DNA of 64,000 nucleotides from NCBI RefSeq assembly GCF_022539505.1, contig NC_061510.1:227128043-227192042 (forward strand), in the 5' to 3' direction. The DNA comes from Lolium rigidum (lineage: Eukaryota; Streptophyta; Magnoliopsida; Poales; Poaceae). Both the position numbers and the translations under genes were made by a program. Below the pieces are notes generated by a model. It saw nothing but the letters and a program-made list of their open reading frames with translations, did not search any database and was not told the DNA's origin. Below, one piece after another: positions 33,193 to 43,212 of the stretch (positions are counted from its first letter, which is position 1; every line of letters starts with the position of its first letter).

Positions 33193-33657
33193 ATGTCTGG
33201 TCGAGGCCGAGGTCGCGGCCGTGGTCGTGGCCGTGGCTGCGACAGAGGTGCACACACTCCGTCGCCGGCGACGTCGTCGTCTTCATCGTTGGAGATGGAC
33301 GAGGAGGGCCCCGTGCTGTTCGAGTTCGTCCTTGTCCTCAAGTGCGACCCACGCGGCATCCAGATGCTGCCAGACACCTTCGCCGACTTCGTCGCGGGCG
33401 ACGACCGCCCGGGCACGCTGCATCTGCGGGAGGATTCGTGCGGCTACTACCGGTGGATCGTGGACGTGATCTACGACGCGCGCGGCAAGATGTACCTCCA
33501 CATCGGCTGGGAGAAGTTCGCGCGCCACCACAACCTCCAAGCCGGCTTCGTGCTCGTGTTCTCCTACTTCGGCGATAGGGACATGAGCGTCAAGGTGTTC
33601 GACGACACGCGTTGCCGCCGGAACTACCACGTCGACAGCGCCGAGGAGGACGACTGA
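33193..33657 (+). CDS. B3-domain protein inside TIR element
   Basis: 154 residues, one uninterrupted exon, with a good ATG context (GACGCCATGT). Residues 3-15 are an Arg-Gly repeat, then a Ser-rich linker and acidic patch. Residues about 41-145 match a plant B3 (REM-type) DNA-binding fold: FVLVLKCDPRGIQMLPDTFA, LREDSCGYYRWIVDV, GKMYLHIGWEKFARHHNL, GFVLVFSYFGD and MSVKVFD. The acidic tail is EEDD. B3 proteins bind DNA in the nucleus and regulate transcription. The third position is strongly GC-rich. Being bounded by TIRs, it is most likely a multicopy transposon-borne gene; whether it is expressed cannot be told. Confidence 0.78.
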   Translation: MSGRGRGRGRGRGRGCDRGAHTPSPATSSSSSLEMDEEGPVLFEFVLVLKCDPRGIQMLPDTFADFVAGDDRPGTLHLREDSCGYYRWIVDVIYDARGKMYLHIGWEKFARHHNLQAGFVLVFSYFGDRDMSVKVFDDTRCRRNYHVDSAEEDD

Positions 33658-33877
33658 ACCAACAACGAATATCGGCTCGCATGTTTTCGGATGTTCTTCA
33701 TCGAAAGAACCAACAGGGGCACCCTCGCCAGCTGGATTTTCCAGTTTGGGTGACTGGGTGTGCGCTCGAGTGTTCTTGACAGCAAACACACGAAACCATG
33801 GTTCAAACTATGTATTAGTTTGTGGAAAACCATGTTCCAAACTATATCTTCATGTAAACCACGTTCCCAATTATGTA

Positions 33878-34111
33878 CTACCTCCGATTCAAGGAATAAG
33901 TCCTCGTTTTACGTGCTTTTTTATTTGACTAAGTATTACTTTAAATATATAAAGATTGTTTGTATGAAATTAACATCATTAGAAAGTGCTTTTCAATACG
34001 AATCTAACGATACTAGTTACATCTAATATAATCAAGATTTTGTTGCTTAATTTTTATGGTCAAAGTTCGTCTTGAAATACGCGTGCGCCTTATTCCTTGG
34101 GATGGAGGTAG
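33878..34111. mobile_element. Stowaway-type MITE (234 bp)
   Basis: Begins CTACCTCCGATTCAAGGAAT and ends, on the complement, CTACCATCC-like (GGATGGAGGTAG), with TA on both sides (33876-33877, 34112-34113). Inverted halves include AAGGAATAAG and CTTATTCCTT. It lies in the 3' part of the B3-bearing element, so it arrived after it. Confidence 0.88.
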
Positions 34112-34342
34112 TATTAGTTTGTGGAATAAAATATTTCTTATTCAATTTTCTATGCATTTATTTACGAATTTAATTCAAAATATCTATCAGGACCCTCGTT
34201 TTGGGGGCGCCGGTGTGGAAACAGCTCCCCAAATAGAGGATGCAGTGCCGACGCCTCTAAACGGAGGTGCCGGCGTCCCTGTCGACATCTTTTTGGGCGC
34301 TACCGGTGGAGATGCTCTGAAACACGGCTGAAGATCCTCTAA

Positions 34343-35137
34343 AGCACGCTAATTTTTTTTAAAAAAAACTAAAGAACGCTCTATCACCCAGCGAGGGTGA
34401 TGAGTTTCGAAAATAAAACAAAAAGATCTTGGAGCGTAGGCGCGTAGCCCTAATGGCGATGGCAGCGAGCAAGCAGCCGACAACCGCATTGAATCCCATC
34501 TGACAAATGCACCGAGTCAGGGGCTGCACCATGATCATATACACCTATATGATCTTCTGTGCAAATGGCCAGGTAGCCGTGTACAGCAGGAAGAGTTGTT
34601 TTCCAGATGATGGTAATAAAAGCTTTTTTCCCAGCTCTGCACCGTTGGCTAACGGTGTGGCGACTCACTTGCTCGTAAGTAAAGCGAGAGCAGGTTCAGG
34701 TTCAACAGTAGAGCTAAAAAGCAGAATTTTAATTCGGCACCTGAGTGTATATGCTTCCTCTACCAAAAAATCATATTTCAAAATATCGAAAAATTTTGAC
34801 AAAAAATTCTACATGTACATCTCCATAATACATGTGCGCATCAAGTTTCACGAAAAAACAATAATTTTTATGGTCTATGTAAAAAAGAGAAAGCTTATCA
34901 TGTGAAAATCATTATTTTTAGCACCGAGTTTTATCTTTTTTACACACGTCACATGATAAATCATTTTTTTATGAAACGACTTTTTGAGCGTGTAGCACAT
35001 GAAGATGTACCTGCGAACTTTTTGTTTCAATTTTTTTTGAAATTTTAAAAAGTGTGTAAGATGTATTTCAAAATATAGGGAGGATATGCTCCCATGTTCC
35101 AAAACATCACTCCACCTAAAAACTAATCTATCTATTA
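34343..35137. other. Spacer with crossed inverted repeats
   Basis: No gene. Between about 34745 and 35095 there are degenerate inverted similarities. Two exact 11-base pairs occur: TGTAAAAAAGA at 34878 with its complement at 34934, and TTATCATGTGA at 34895 with its complement at 34949. The order A-B-A'-B' is crossed, not nested. It may be an old MITE. Confidence 0.45.
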
Positions 35138-35367
35138 TCTATACCTAATAATAAAGGAGCTAAGGTTTCTGCCAAAAAGTTTCGTCAACGCTTTTTTTAG
35201 GACCGTTTTGCCCTCCCACCAAAATACATAATACTACATATTACCATTGTACCGGTTCGTTTGTTATGTTTCTTCCCATCCGACCGAAACGTGCGTCTCC
35301 GGAGTAGGACGAGCGTGGTTCTTTCTAACTCGAGTCTTTTTGATCGAATCAAATCCCGTAAAGATTG

Positions 35368-36237
35368 GGGGAATTTTATTTTTTGCCCCTATTTAGTTGG
35401 GGACTATACGATTTGCCCTTGTTTACATTAGCCTCTTCTTTTTGCCCTCTTTTATTTTGCCAATCGATGATTTGCCCCTTGGTAGACGAGGCCCACACCT
35501 AAAGACCAAAATGCCCCGTTTCTCTGTGAGGTGGGTTGGGTGAGGACAACGGAGAGCTGATTCGATGGGGAATTGCTGGTGGCGACTCGTGCTGCGGATG
35601 GGAGGACTTGGGTTGCAACGGCGCCGGTGGCCGCGTGACGGCTCTTCGTCTCCTGGGCGGGGACTCGCGGGATCCATCTGGGAGACTCTCCCTGGCTTTG
35701 CTCGGGCCGGACCACTGTCCCAGCGCGCCGGCACTGCGGGTGTCGCCAGATGATGCATCAGACCGCCTCCTCGCGCGCGCAGATGGCCTCCTGGAGCACG
35801 CTCTGGCCATGCTGGTACTGCAGGCTCCACTTGGCCCCAGCCGCCTTGAGCATCTTGGCTGCCATGGTGTTGCCCGAGGCGGACGGCAAGGTAGAGCAGG
35901 GTCTCATACTCCCGGACATGTCGGCGGTCGGTGAAGCAAGAAACTGCGCGAGAGGTGCAGCGGCGCAGGCAGCAGCCGCGCGCCCGCGCTGGTGGAGAGG
36001 TGCAGCGGCGAGATCGTGGAGCGGTTCTTGCCTCGTTCTAAGCCGATCTGATTCTATTCCATGTGCAGACAGAGACCGGGGCAATTGTGTCTTCAGTTTT
36101 GTGAAAAGAAAAGAAAATAATTTGGAAGGGCAAATAATCAACAGGCAAAGTAAAGAAGGGCAAAAAAGAGAGGCTAATGAAAATGAGGGCAAAACGTATA
36201 GTTCCCAAGTAAACAAGGGCAAAAAGTAAAATTCCCC
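35368..36237. mobile_element. Mutator-like (Pack-MULE type) element
   Basis: Both ends start GGGGAATTTTA, and about 110 bases of terminal inverted repeat can be followed (for example GGGACTATACG against GGGAACTATACG, and CATTAGCCTC on both). A perfect 9-base duplication TAAAGATTG flanks it (35359-35367, 36238-36246), the Mutator hallmark. The 650-base interior is GC-rich gene-like sequence with no transposase. Confidence 0.9.
35536..35934 (+). pseudogene. Captured gene fragment with LRR N-terminal motif
   Basis: The first 45 residues read GDSCCGWEDLGCNGAGG then RVTALRLLGGD, matching the CC-W-x-GV-x-C ... GRVTALRL pattern that opens plant LRR receptor proteins (LRRNT_2). After that the frame is GC-rich with no clear repeats, so only the N-terminal piece is convincing. 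It is contained in the Mutator element, so it was probably copied from a host LRR gene. Not a functional receptor. Confidence 0.5.
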
Positions 36238-36246
36238 TAAAGATTG

Positions 36247-37758
36247 CTAGATTTCTTGCCCCGGCGTTATGTGGCCGCCTCCTACTCTCTGAGGCCCTAT
36301 GGCGTGCCCCGCCGTCTGATCTCCCCGGCTCCCACGCCCTCGCTCTGTCGCCCGTTCTCCCTTCTCCCACGGCGTCGGCCCGCCGCCTGGCGCGAGGAAG
36401 CTCAAGAAGAGGTGGACCAAGATGAGCTCCGCCGCTTCTTCCCCACTGCCACGCCGCCGCACGACTTATCCTTCCTTTGAATCGCCGCTGATGCGTCGTC
36501 CTTCTGGCGAGAGGCCAATCTGCCGGTAGAAGGTGAGCAGCTCGACCTTGCTGGGAATTAATGATGCATCCGTGCGGCGCGTAATTTTCTAACTATTTGC
36601 GCTCTCTGCTTGCTACCTCTCTGATGTGATTGCAGATGCTATTTCTCAGTCTATTATTCTTGAGCTGTACGGCACAGATTCAAGATTACAGGTAGGTAAC
36701 GTTTGTTCATCATGCGTGTTTTTTTGTGCTAGGGCCATCAGGTCAGTTGTTTAGATTGGATTTCCGACATCAACGGAGATAACGATTCACGAATTTTCCT
36801 ATGCGCAGGGCGGTTGGCGCCCGATTCCAGGCAGGCAGAGGGCTCGCGTGACTCTTCTCTGCGACCAATGAAGATGCACAGGTACTCACAGGGTGTTTCA
36901 AGGAATTAGAGACCGAGAGATTTGGCTGTTTTCTCCATTGTCGCGAGAGGACGGCCTGACGGCCATGCGCCCCTGATGATCCCCTGCGCCGCCCCAATTA
37001 GAGCTTCTGCCACCATCGGTACTACGGCGCTGCTCCTACTCTGTCCGAATCTAGCGCTTAGGAACGGACATGGCAATGCTGTCGGCAGATCGTGAGGAGG
37101 CGACCTCGGCCCCGGCGCTGCTCCTCCTGGGACGATTGAGGGCGGTGAGCCCAGGGGCGGTGGAGATGCCGTCTAACGGCCGGCGCGCAGCGGTAGCACC
37201 CACGTCTGCAGCTGCCGAGTCTCCCTAGGCACGGCAGTGTTGGCACCAACGGCCGGTGTACTGCAAGGCAGAGCCCATGTCCACGGCCTCCGTCGACACG
37301 ACTATCAGACTATGGCAGGGACTTCGGGGAGCCCATCAGCGAAACTGTGTTGCTGGTACTTGAGTGGGTAGCGGGCTGGTACTGTGCTCAGTTGATACTT
37401 GCAACAGAAGATACGAATTTTGGTTTGACTTTTTTTGGCAGATATTGAAGATTTAGATGGAGTCCAGTGCCCGTGCTCTCTCTTGGATACTCTTACGGGG
37501 TTCAGTTGTCACAGGCAATGCATATAATAGCATATGCAAGGTGAAGAGATCTCAAGTTACACTGCACATCGCAATGGTACGTTATCTTTATTTCTACCTA
37601 TCATGTTCGTTGGATGGATTTGGTTTGCCTATAATTTACGCATTATGTATTATATAATCGTGTATTTAGTTTGGGGATCAGGATTCACAACAATTAATGT
37701 AAAAGAATAGATTGGAGCCTGGTGCAACGACAATACAAACCAGCTGGGTAGGTTTGCG
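36247..37758 (+). other. Helitron body, exon-like captured pieces
   Basis: A GC-rich stretch (36270-36480) reading SLRPYGVPRRLISPAPTPS-type low-complexity protein, then alternating GC-rich and AT-rich blocks with GT..AG-like borders (for example GGTAGGTAACG near 36690). Probably fragments of host exons, but none can be assigned to a gene. Confidence 0.35.
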
Positions 37759-37793
37759 ATTTGCTCCGTAGCGAAGCACGGGCTTTGTCCTAG

Positions 37794-40700
37794 TATAATT
37801 AAAACAACAAACAATAGATGGCACAGATTTGCTAATCTGAATTCGTGGCATCTCAATGGTTAAGATTGGTTAGGATTAAAAGAGAGACGTAAGATATGTT
37901 CGCGTATATCCTAAAAAGTCCTAAAAGAACACACAACCGTAGTCAAATCCATCACGCCACAAAGAGCAACGGGATCGAGCGACCGCTCTGGCGACGTTGC
38001 CGCCGCCGCCGTCCCCGTCTCTTACGAGTCATGGCTGCGCTGCTCGAGCGCCTCTATAGGCAACGAAAGTTGGATCAGCACTGGTGTTTTGACATTGAAC
38101 TTGCAGTCTGAACTCTGAAGACGTCAGGTTCAGTGGTGCGTTACAGTGGAACGCACGATGGGTCTTCATACGGGAAGGCGATCAGATCAACTTTTAATGT
38201 TAGCTGATTACAGTACTGCCATTCCTTTTATCCTGCACTTCTCATCCAATCTTCAATTTATTTCCATCTGATTGGCAGCAACGCTGATGCAAAAGGCTAG
38301 GCTGACAGTTTGAAGATTCTTGATCAGACCGGGCTGGAAGAGTTTAGATCAGGTACGAATCATCTAGAAATATTTTTAACCGTGCCCCGAGATCCCTAGC
38401 CAGAGAAAATAATACTCCATGGACACGATCTCGGTGGCGCAGCTCGGCAAGGGCCAGGGGCTTCCGGCTGGCATGTCATGCCGTGCATTACGGCGCATGA
38501 GGTGACACCGCGAGCAAGATTGCATCCACGTCTTGGTTGCGCGCTATTTGCAGTGGAAGGATGCGAGGGACGCAGACCGCCATGGCGGCCATGACCAGCG
38601 GCCAAAGAACGATGATCACCATCCACTTTTGCGTCCAATGGGAGAGCCAAAAGAGCGCGTCCATGTTGTCCAAAAACAAGCGAGACTTTCAGTGTTACAG
38701 CTTGAGCTAGCGATGCAACAAGCAGATGTATGTTTGATTTATCAAGTTGAGATCTGACCAATCAGTCGGCTGCCGAACACAAGAACAAGTAATGCCAATT
38801 TGTCCATCAAGCTTTCTATGGTTAATACGAAGTTTGCGATCAGTGGTATAATCTTCACCCTCTGATTCTTCTTGTAAGATGCATTAGCTTTATTGAAAAG
38901 TTTTTCTCTATTCAATACTTCCTCTATTTTAAAATACAGAAACACATATTACTCTTCATCAAAATCAATGTCTAATTTGTTTTCTTTTTTTTTCGCAGGG
39001 ATGAATACATATTCTTATGCAAGTGGATTTACAAATAAATACTAATGCTTATTATTTATTTCTCTCGGTTTCTAAGTTGTTGTGTTCCTGGCAAAAAAAA
39101 ATGATGTGAGCGTTCTCTTTCGTAAGTTTGGCAACTGTTAATTAAATGGAGGTTATTTAAGAAAACACACCCTACTGATGCCACTAAATTTCTTATAGTC
39201 GAATTTTGCTTGGTATGCTAACGCGAACATATCCACCCGTAAAGGTTTACAAAGGCAAAGGGCTTATTATTTGTCTCGCCGGGTTTGTACGTTGTTGTAT
39301 TCCAGCTGGCAAGAAAATTGATGTGAGCATTGTCCTGTAAGTTTGGCAAGTGTAAATTAAATGGAGATTGATTTAAAATCACTCTCTGACTACTAATGAC
39401 ATTAAATTTCCAATGATCATATTTTTGCTTGGTATGCTGCCCAGAACATATCCAAACAGAAAAGCCTCTCACTTCATGATTGGCTGAACGGTCTATTTAG
39501 CGAGAGAGAGCATAAAAACTGATGTTGTTTCTGCTTACTATTTACTAAAGCTTACGTCCTCGGTTCATGTAAATAATTACATATTTTATATATACTTAAT
39601 TTTTATTTATTTTTGCAGGTTTCAGAGGAATACATGACAATAGGGTTTCAATAAATTCATTGGGCGAATTTGAGGTAGCTTTTACTTCTTACATTTTTTC
39701 TTTTTTTTCTCTCAAAATAGTAGTTAAGTTGTTCGTATATCTGCATTTAAACAGTAATAAGGATGTTTATTGGTACTTATCGCTAAATTCAAAAATATGT
39801 GATTCTTTGGACCATATATATTTTTAGATAAAATATAATATAACATTGTTGTTCTAAAAAAGGAATTTATTTTCGATGATTTGCATATGGACATGAGATT
39901 GTCTTCATTTGTTAGCCGGATTGCAATCACGGTCCATCCGAATCATCAAGAAAGATCCCGCACTTTGTCCAAGTCCAAACACAACCGGTACAAGTCTACA
40001 TCTGCTTGCTCCGCAAATGAGCATAGCCTAGGATTGTTCCTTTGGAATTTCATACTACAGCTGTATTTTTCTTTACAAAATTTGGGAAACAGAATATGAT
40101 CTCTAATATGACAGTAATATTCTTATAAAGTTTCAGTGAATCCATGGTTCGACACTTTTCAATTGTATGTCCCCCAATCTACGACCTCTCAAAATTTAAT
40201 GCATTTTTCGTCATTTTCCACCGTTTTGTTTCCTACAGTATACATTAAGCTATGATATGGAAATAAAGTCTCTTCTATTATATATTCTTAGATCCAACTC
40301 GTAATACAACTAATATATATGATGTGTGCGGAAGAGGATATATGTCTAGATGCAAGTGATAATATTTAAATTTAAAACTTCTTGGAAAGATAGATGTCGC
40401 TGAATAAGCATAGGCTAATTAATGTTATTGTCAAAGATGGATGTGCGACATTACTTACGAGTTAGATAATCAAGCATGCAAGCAAGTCTTGGCATTATAT
40501 ATCTCAAAACATCTGCAAAAATGATGATAGGGGTAGAGAAACACTGGCGCTAGGTTAATTTTTACCGAAGTTTCTAACAAAATGAGGATAAAAAGATATA
40601 TAGATACCAATGGGTGAGAAGAGGAGAAGAAAAGACTAAGAAATTGTATGATACTCTACAGTTTGGCACCACAAGATATGAAGTGCTATAGTGTTTAGCC

Positions 40701-40925
40701 TTATATACCCAATGCATCGCTACCTTTCATCTACACTAAATAAATCAAATCCACTAAATAGTGGCCACAATCCGTTTCTTTTTATTTCAATTGTTTTACT
40801 ATAGGTTTACCATAACTTAACATTTGTATCTCATACACATCTCAAAGATAATACAGTATACTTGAACACACAAATACAGAAAGGTACAAAATCTAGCCGC
40901 GCAAATGCGCGGGTCCCACCGCTAG
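37794..40925 (+). mobile_element. Second Helitron 3' end and body
   Basis: At 40897-40912 there is a perfect hairpin CCGCGC-aaat-GCGCGG, then nine bases and CTAG (40922-40925) followed by T, another Helitron 3' end. No separate 5' end was found after 37793. Either the Helitron at 35138 sits inside a larger one, or the same 5' end is used with two 3' ends. The body is AT-rich without a recognisable gene; GC-rich pieces at 37960-38050 and 38400-38650 look like captured exons. Confidence 0.5.
39048..39462. repeat. Diverged tandem duplication, about 214-bp period
   Basis: The block from GCTTATTATTTATTTCTCTC to about 39245 is repeated from 39262 (GCTTATTATTTGTCTCG) to about 39462. Shared words include GTAAGTTTGGCAA, ATTAAATGGAG, TTTTGCTTGGTATGCT and GAACATATCCA. 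The copies differ at many positions, so the duplication is old. Confidence 0.65.
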
Positions 40926-41133
40926 TTATAAGATAAAATGTTATGTTATATAGCTAATATGTATATTTAATATACGGTTATATAAATTTACTAATTTATT
41001 AAAATATGGCTTACATTTCACTCTCCGCTAGAGCTGGCTATTCCATTAAAGTACACTTACATTTTCTCTCCTCTTCTCTCCCCTCCAACAAAGTATAAAT
41101 ATAATATTTAAATTATTATGGCATGCTAACAAA
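40926..41133. other. AT-rich spacer
   Basis: No gene. Strongly AT-rich, with a pyrimidine run near 41065-41085, directly before the inverted copy of the Tat 3' region. Confidence 0.4.
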
Positions 41134-41826
41134 GTTTATAACACCATGTTTCCGCGCAACAAAACGCCCGAAAACCTTCCTGCTCTGATGGACAAGTTTC
41201 GGGATGCCCCTCGAATCCATGAATTTGTGCGGGCCCAACTGTCTGCCGGAGCAAGATTTGCCATGATTATGATACAAATCTGCTACCCGAAGTTGGATAT
41301 GACTCAAATTGTCGCCAAGTGCTTGGCCAAGCAAAGGAAGAGGAAGAGAAACATCGACAAAATCAACGATGCTGTAACCCCTATAGCAGAAGAGATGATG
41401 GACGAGCTGCTTCGGATGGACGCTGAATTCTTCCTGAAAGGTAGCTATGCTGAACATAGAACTGGTGCTGCAAACAACGAACGGGTGAATATAGATGATG
41501 TACTAGGTGTCGACTAAAAGTTTTTTTTTGTTGAATTTGCCTTAGTAGTCAAGTTTTGTATGTTGTAAACACAATCTATATTGTAAAGCAGCTTTGAAAT
41601 GTTTTTCTTTTTTCTGTTCACCAAGCCCCCGAGCCTATTGTTGGCCAGTGCTTGTGTCTTTTTTGATTTTCGAACTATTTTTATGCCAAGGCGAATAACT
41701 GTATTTCGCGGAGAGTTATATATATTGTTACTGTGGGTTATGAGCCCCTGAGCCTGTCGACGAAAAAGATGTATATCACCAATATCTTTATTATATTGCA
41801 ACACCGCGATCCCGCCTCATTAAAAA
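41134..41826 (+). repeat. Inverted copy of Tat 3' region
   Basis: About 690 bases match the reverse complement of 56340-57034, which is the sequence downstream of pol in the same Tat-like element. The match ends at TTAAAAA on one side, where gag begins, and at GTTTATAACACC on the other. The two copies have diverged a little. Confidence 0.85.
41146..41517 (+). CDS. Copy of Tat antisense ORF (C-terminal part)
   Basis: 123 residues, MFPRNKTPENLPALMDKFRD to a stop after VNIDDVLGVD. Almost the same protein is encoded on the minus strand at 56650-57197, where it lacks nothing at the C-terminus and has about 65 more residues upstream. Basic segment KQRKRKRNIDK near residue 63. It belongs to the extra ORF that Tat-type elements carry antisense to pol near the 3' LTR; function unknown. 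Confidence 0.65.
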   Translation: MFPRNKTPENLPALMDKFRDAPRIHEFVRAQLSAGARFAMIMIQICYPKLDMTQIVAKCLAKQRKRKRNIDKINDAVTPIAEEMMDELLRMDAEFFLKGSYAEHRTGAANNERVNIDDVLGVD

Positions 41827-41844
41827 AAGAAGATTATAGCACTA

Positions 41845-42234
41845 ATGGAAATAGCGAACAGGTGGGCAGATGGAGAAGATGCGGTACACAACAAGCGACA
41901 TAGGTCGCCAGAGGAGGACCGCAGTCGAAACTTTCAAAATAGACGACGATTCTCTCGACAGTTCTCGAGCTATGATGCTTCTGGCCAAATATCGGCTGGG
42001 TTTCGAGGAAACACTGGAGGAAACAATCGAGATGATTACCAAAGGAGTAACGAGCAGCGAGGCGACAATAGAGATGATTCCCGTAACAACAGACAAAATA
42101 GTGGACCAAGGTTCCAGAGACCATTTGTATCTCCCGAAGATATGATGAACGGACCGTGTCAGATGCATTTTTATCTTGATAATAACGGGAAGAGGCAGTC
42201 AGGACATCTGCAGAAGGACTGTCAGAATTTTTAA
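41845..42234 (+). pseudogene. Tat gag, C-terminal part
   Basis: Reads MEIANRWADGEDAVHNKRH, then an Arg/Asn/Gln-rich nucleocapsid-like stretch, then CQMHFYLDNNGKRQSGHLQK with Cys-His spacing resembling the zinc-knuckle region of Tat gag. The capsid part is missing upstream, where the inverted repeat begins. It ends at TAA (42232-42234), after which the same frame continues through two short segments to protease. Confidence 0.65.
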
Positions 42235-42237
42235 GCA

Positions 42238-42489
42238 ATGTTGAGATTTGCAGGACAAGCCAATGCTCAAGAACCAAAAAGAAACCCTCAGGGGCCAAGG
42301 AGTGAGATCCACCTTCCACCCCCTCCCGCAATTACGGACGAAAATCGGCACCAGCTCAGAATAGCGGCAGCACCTCACCCACCTCCATATATCGACACCA
42401 ACGCCAACTGCGCGGTCTCGATGATTCAGAAAGCAAGGCCATCTAACAGGGCCCAAAAAATAATCTCGCGTCAAGTGTTCATGGCATAG
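42238..42489 (+). pseudogene. Tat gag-protease linker
   Basis: Same frame as the gag segment and the protease segment, bounded by TAA at 42232 and TAG at 42487. Proline-rich linker (EIHLPPPPAITDENRHQ) followed by NRAQKIISRQVFMA, which leads into protease. No catalytic motif of its own. Confidence 0.6.
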
Positions 42490-42492
42490 AAG

Positions 42493-43212
42493 ATGCCTCC
42501 ACCAACGATTGAGTACCTGAATTGGTCGGGACAAGACATTGGCTTCACAATAGCAGATCACCCGCAGCAAGTTCCTCGACCAGGGCAATCAGCACTTATC
42601 TTACCAGCGGTGATCGCAGGATTCGACGTGTCTCGAGTATTTATAGATGGAGGCAGCAGTCTAAACCTTATGTATGCAAATACACTAAGGAAGATGAACA
42701 TATCCCTGGCGAACCTAAAACCTACCGACACACGTTTCCATGGTATCACGCCAAACAAGCCAAGTTATCCGCTGGGGAAGATCAATCTCGACGTTCAGTT
42801 TGGAACCCGAGAAAACTACAGGATAGAAAGGCTGGAGTTCGAAGTTGTAGACTTTCCGTCGCAATATCACGCTTTGTTGGGACGACCAGCGTATGCCAGG
42901 TTTATGGCAGTACCGCAGTACACATACTTGCTGTGGAGGTTACCTGGACCCAAGGGACCGATTACAGTCAAGGGCAGTTTCGCGTTAGCTGATAAATGCG
43001 ACAAGGATTTTCACCGACTGTCAGAAACTTTCGGGATGCAAGCAGAATATATGGCGTCAAGGCTAACAACGGACTATGATGTGTTGCCAGATGTAGGAAG
43101 GCCACTCAGGGAGCCAACCTTTAGCACCACAAAGGATTCTAAGGAGGTACAGATTGACCCGACATATCCCAAGAAAACGACGTCCATTGCAACAAACATG
43201 GACCTCGCATAG
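42493..43212 (+). CDS. Tat protease
   Basis: 239 residues with the retropepsin-like active site VFIDGGSSLNLMY (about residue 55), where Asp-Gly-Gly replaces Asp-Ser/Thr-Gly as often seen in Tat elements. The FEVVDFPSQYHALLGRPA segment (about 115) is the conserved end of the domain. The frame ends at TAG (43210-43212) and reopens in phase into RT, so this is a nonsense change in one gag-pol frame. Confidence 0.8.
   Translation: MPPPTIEYLNWSGQDIGFTIADHPQQVPRPGQSALILPAVIAGFDVSRVFIDGGSSLNLMYANTLRKMNISLANLKPTDTRFHGITPNKPSYPLGKINLDVQFGTRENYRIERLEFEVVDFPSQYHALLGRPAYARFMAVPQYTYLLWRLPGPKGPITVKGSFALADKCDKDFHRLSETFGMQAEYMASRLTTDYDVLPDVGRPLREPTFSTTKDSKEVQIDPTYPKKTTSIATNMDLA

Larger units (their letters stand above)
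32662..34317 (+). mobile_element. TIR element carrying a B3-domain gene
   Basis: Termini GAGCATCTCCACCGGCGCCC at the left and the complement GAGCATCTCCACCGGTAGCG at the right, flanked by TGA at 32659-32661 and 34318-34320. 1656 bp. It is inserted into the right terminal repeat of the element at 31583. Inside are a promoter-like region, an intact B3-domain ORF and a Stowaway MITE; no transposase. The three-base duplication and the termini suggest PIF/Harbinger-type mobility supplied in trans. Confidence 0.8.
31583..34339. mobile_element. Harbinger-like TIR element, interrupted
   Basis: Left end GAGCATCTCCAGTTGTTCCC with TAA before it (31580-31582); right end, reading its complement, GAGGATCTTCAGCCGTGTT with TAA after it (34340-34342). 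The right terminal repeat is split by the element at 32662-34317, and the two pieces rejoin at the TGA duplication. Without the insert it is about 1.1 kb. It holds a frame-broken acidic ORF and no transposase. Confidence 0.8.
35138..37793 (+). mobile_element. Helitron with nested Mutator element
   Basis: 5' end TCTATACCTAATAATAAAGG after an A, 3' end a hairpin CCGT-a-GC-gaa-GC-ACGG at about 37766-37781, spacer, then CTAG (37790-37793) followed by T. This fits Helitron ends and A/T insertion. 2656 bp including an 870-bp Mutator insertion. The rest is GC-rich exon-like and AT-rich intron-like sequence, the usual look of captured gene pieces. No Rep-helicase is present. Confidence 0.75.

Noticed and set aside
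33221..33578. Other open frames overlapping the B3 ORF on both strands
   Set aside because: They are shadows of a GC-rich coding region; only the 33193 frame matches a protein domain.
42247..42588. Minus-strand frame opposite Tat gag and protease
   Set aside because: Shadow of the coding strand; no similarity to the antisense ORF at 56650.
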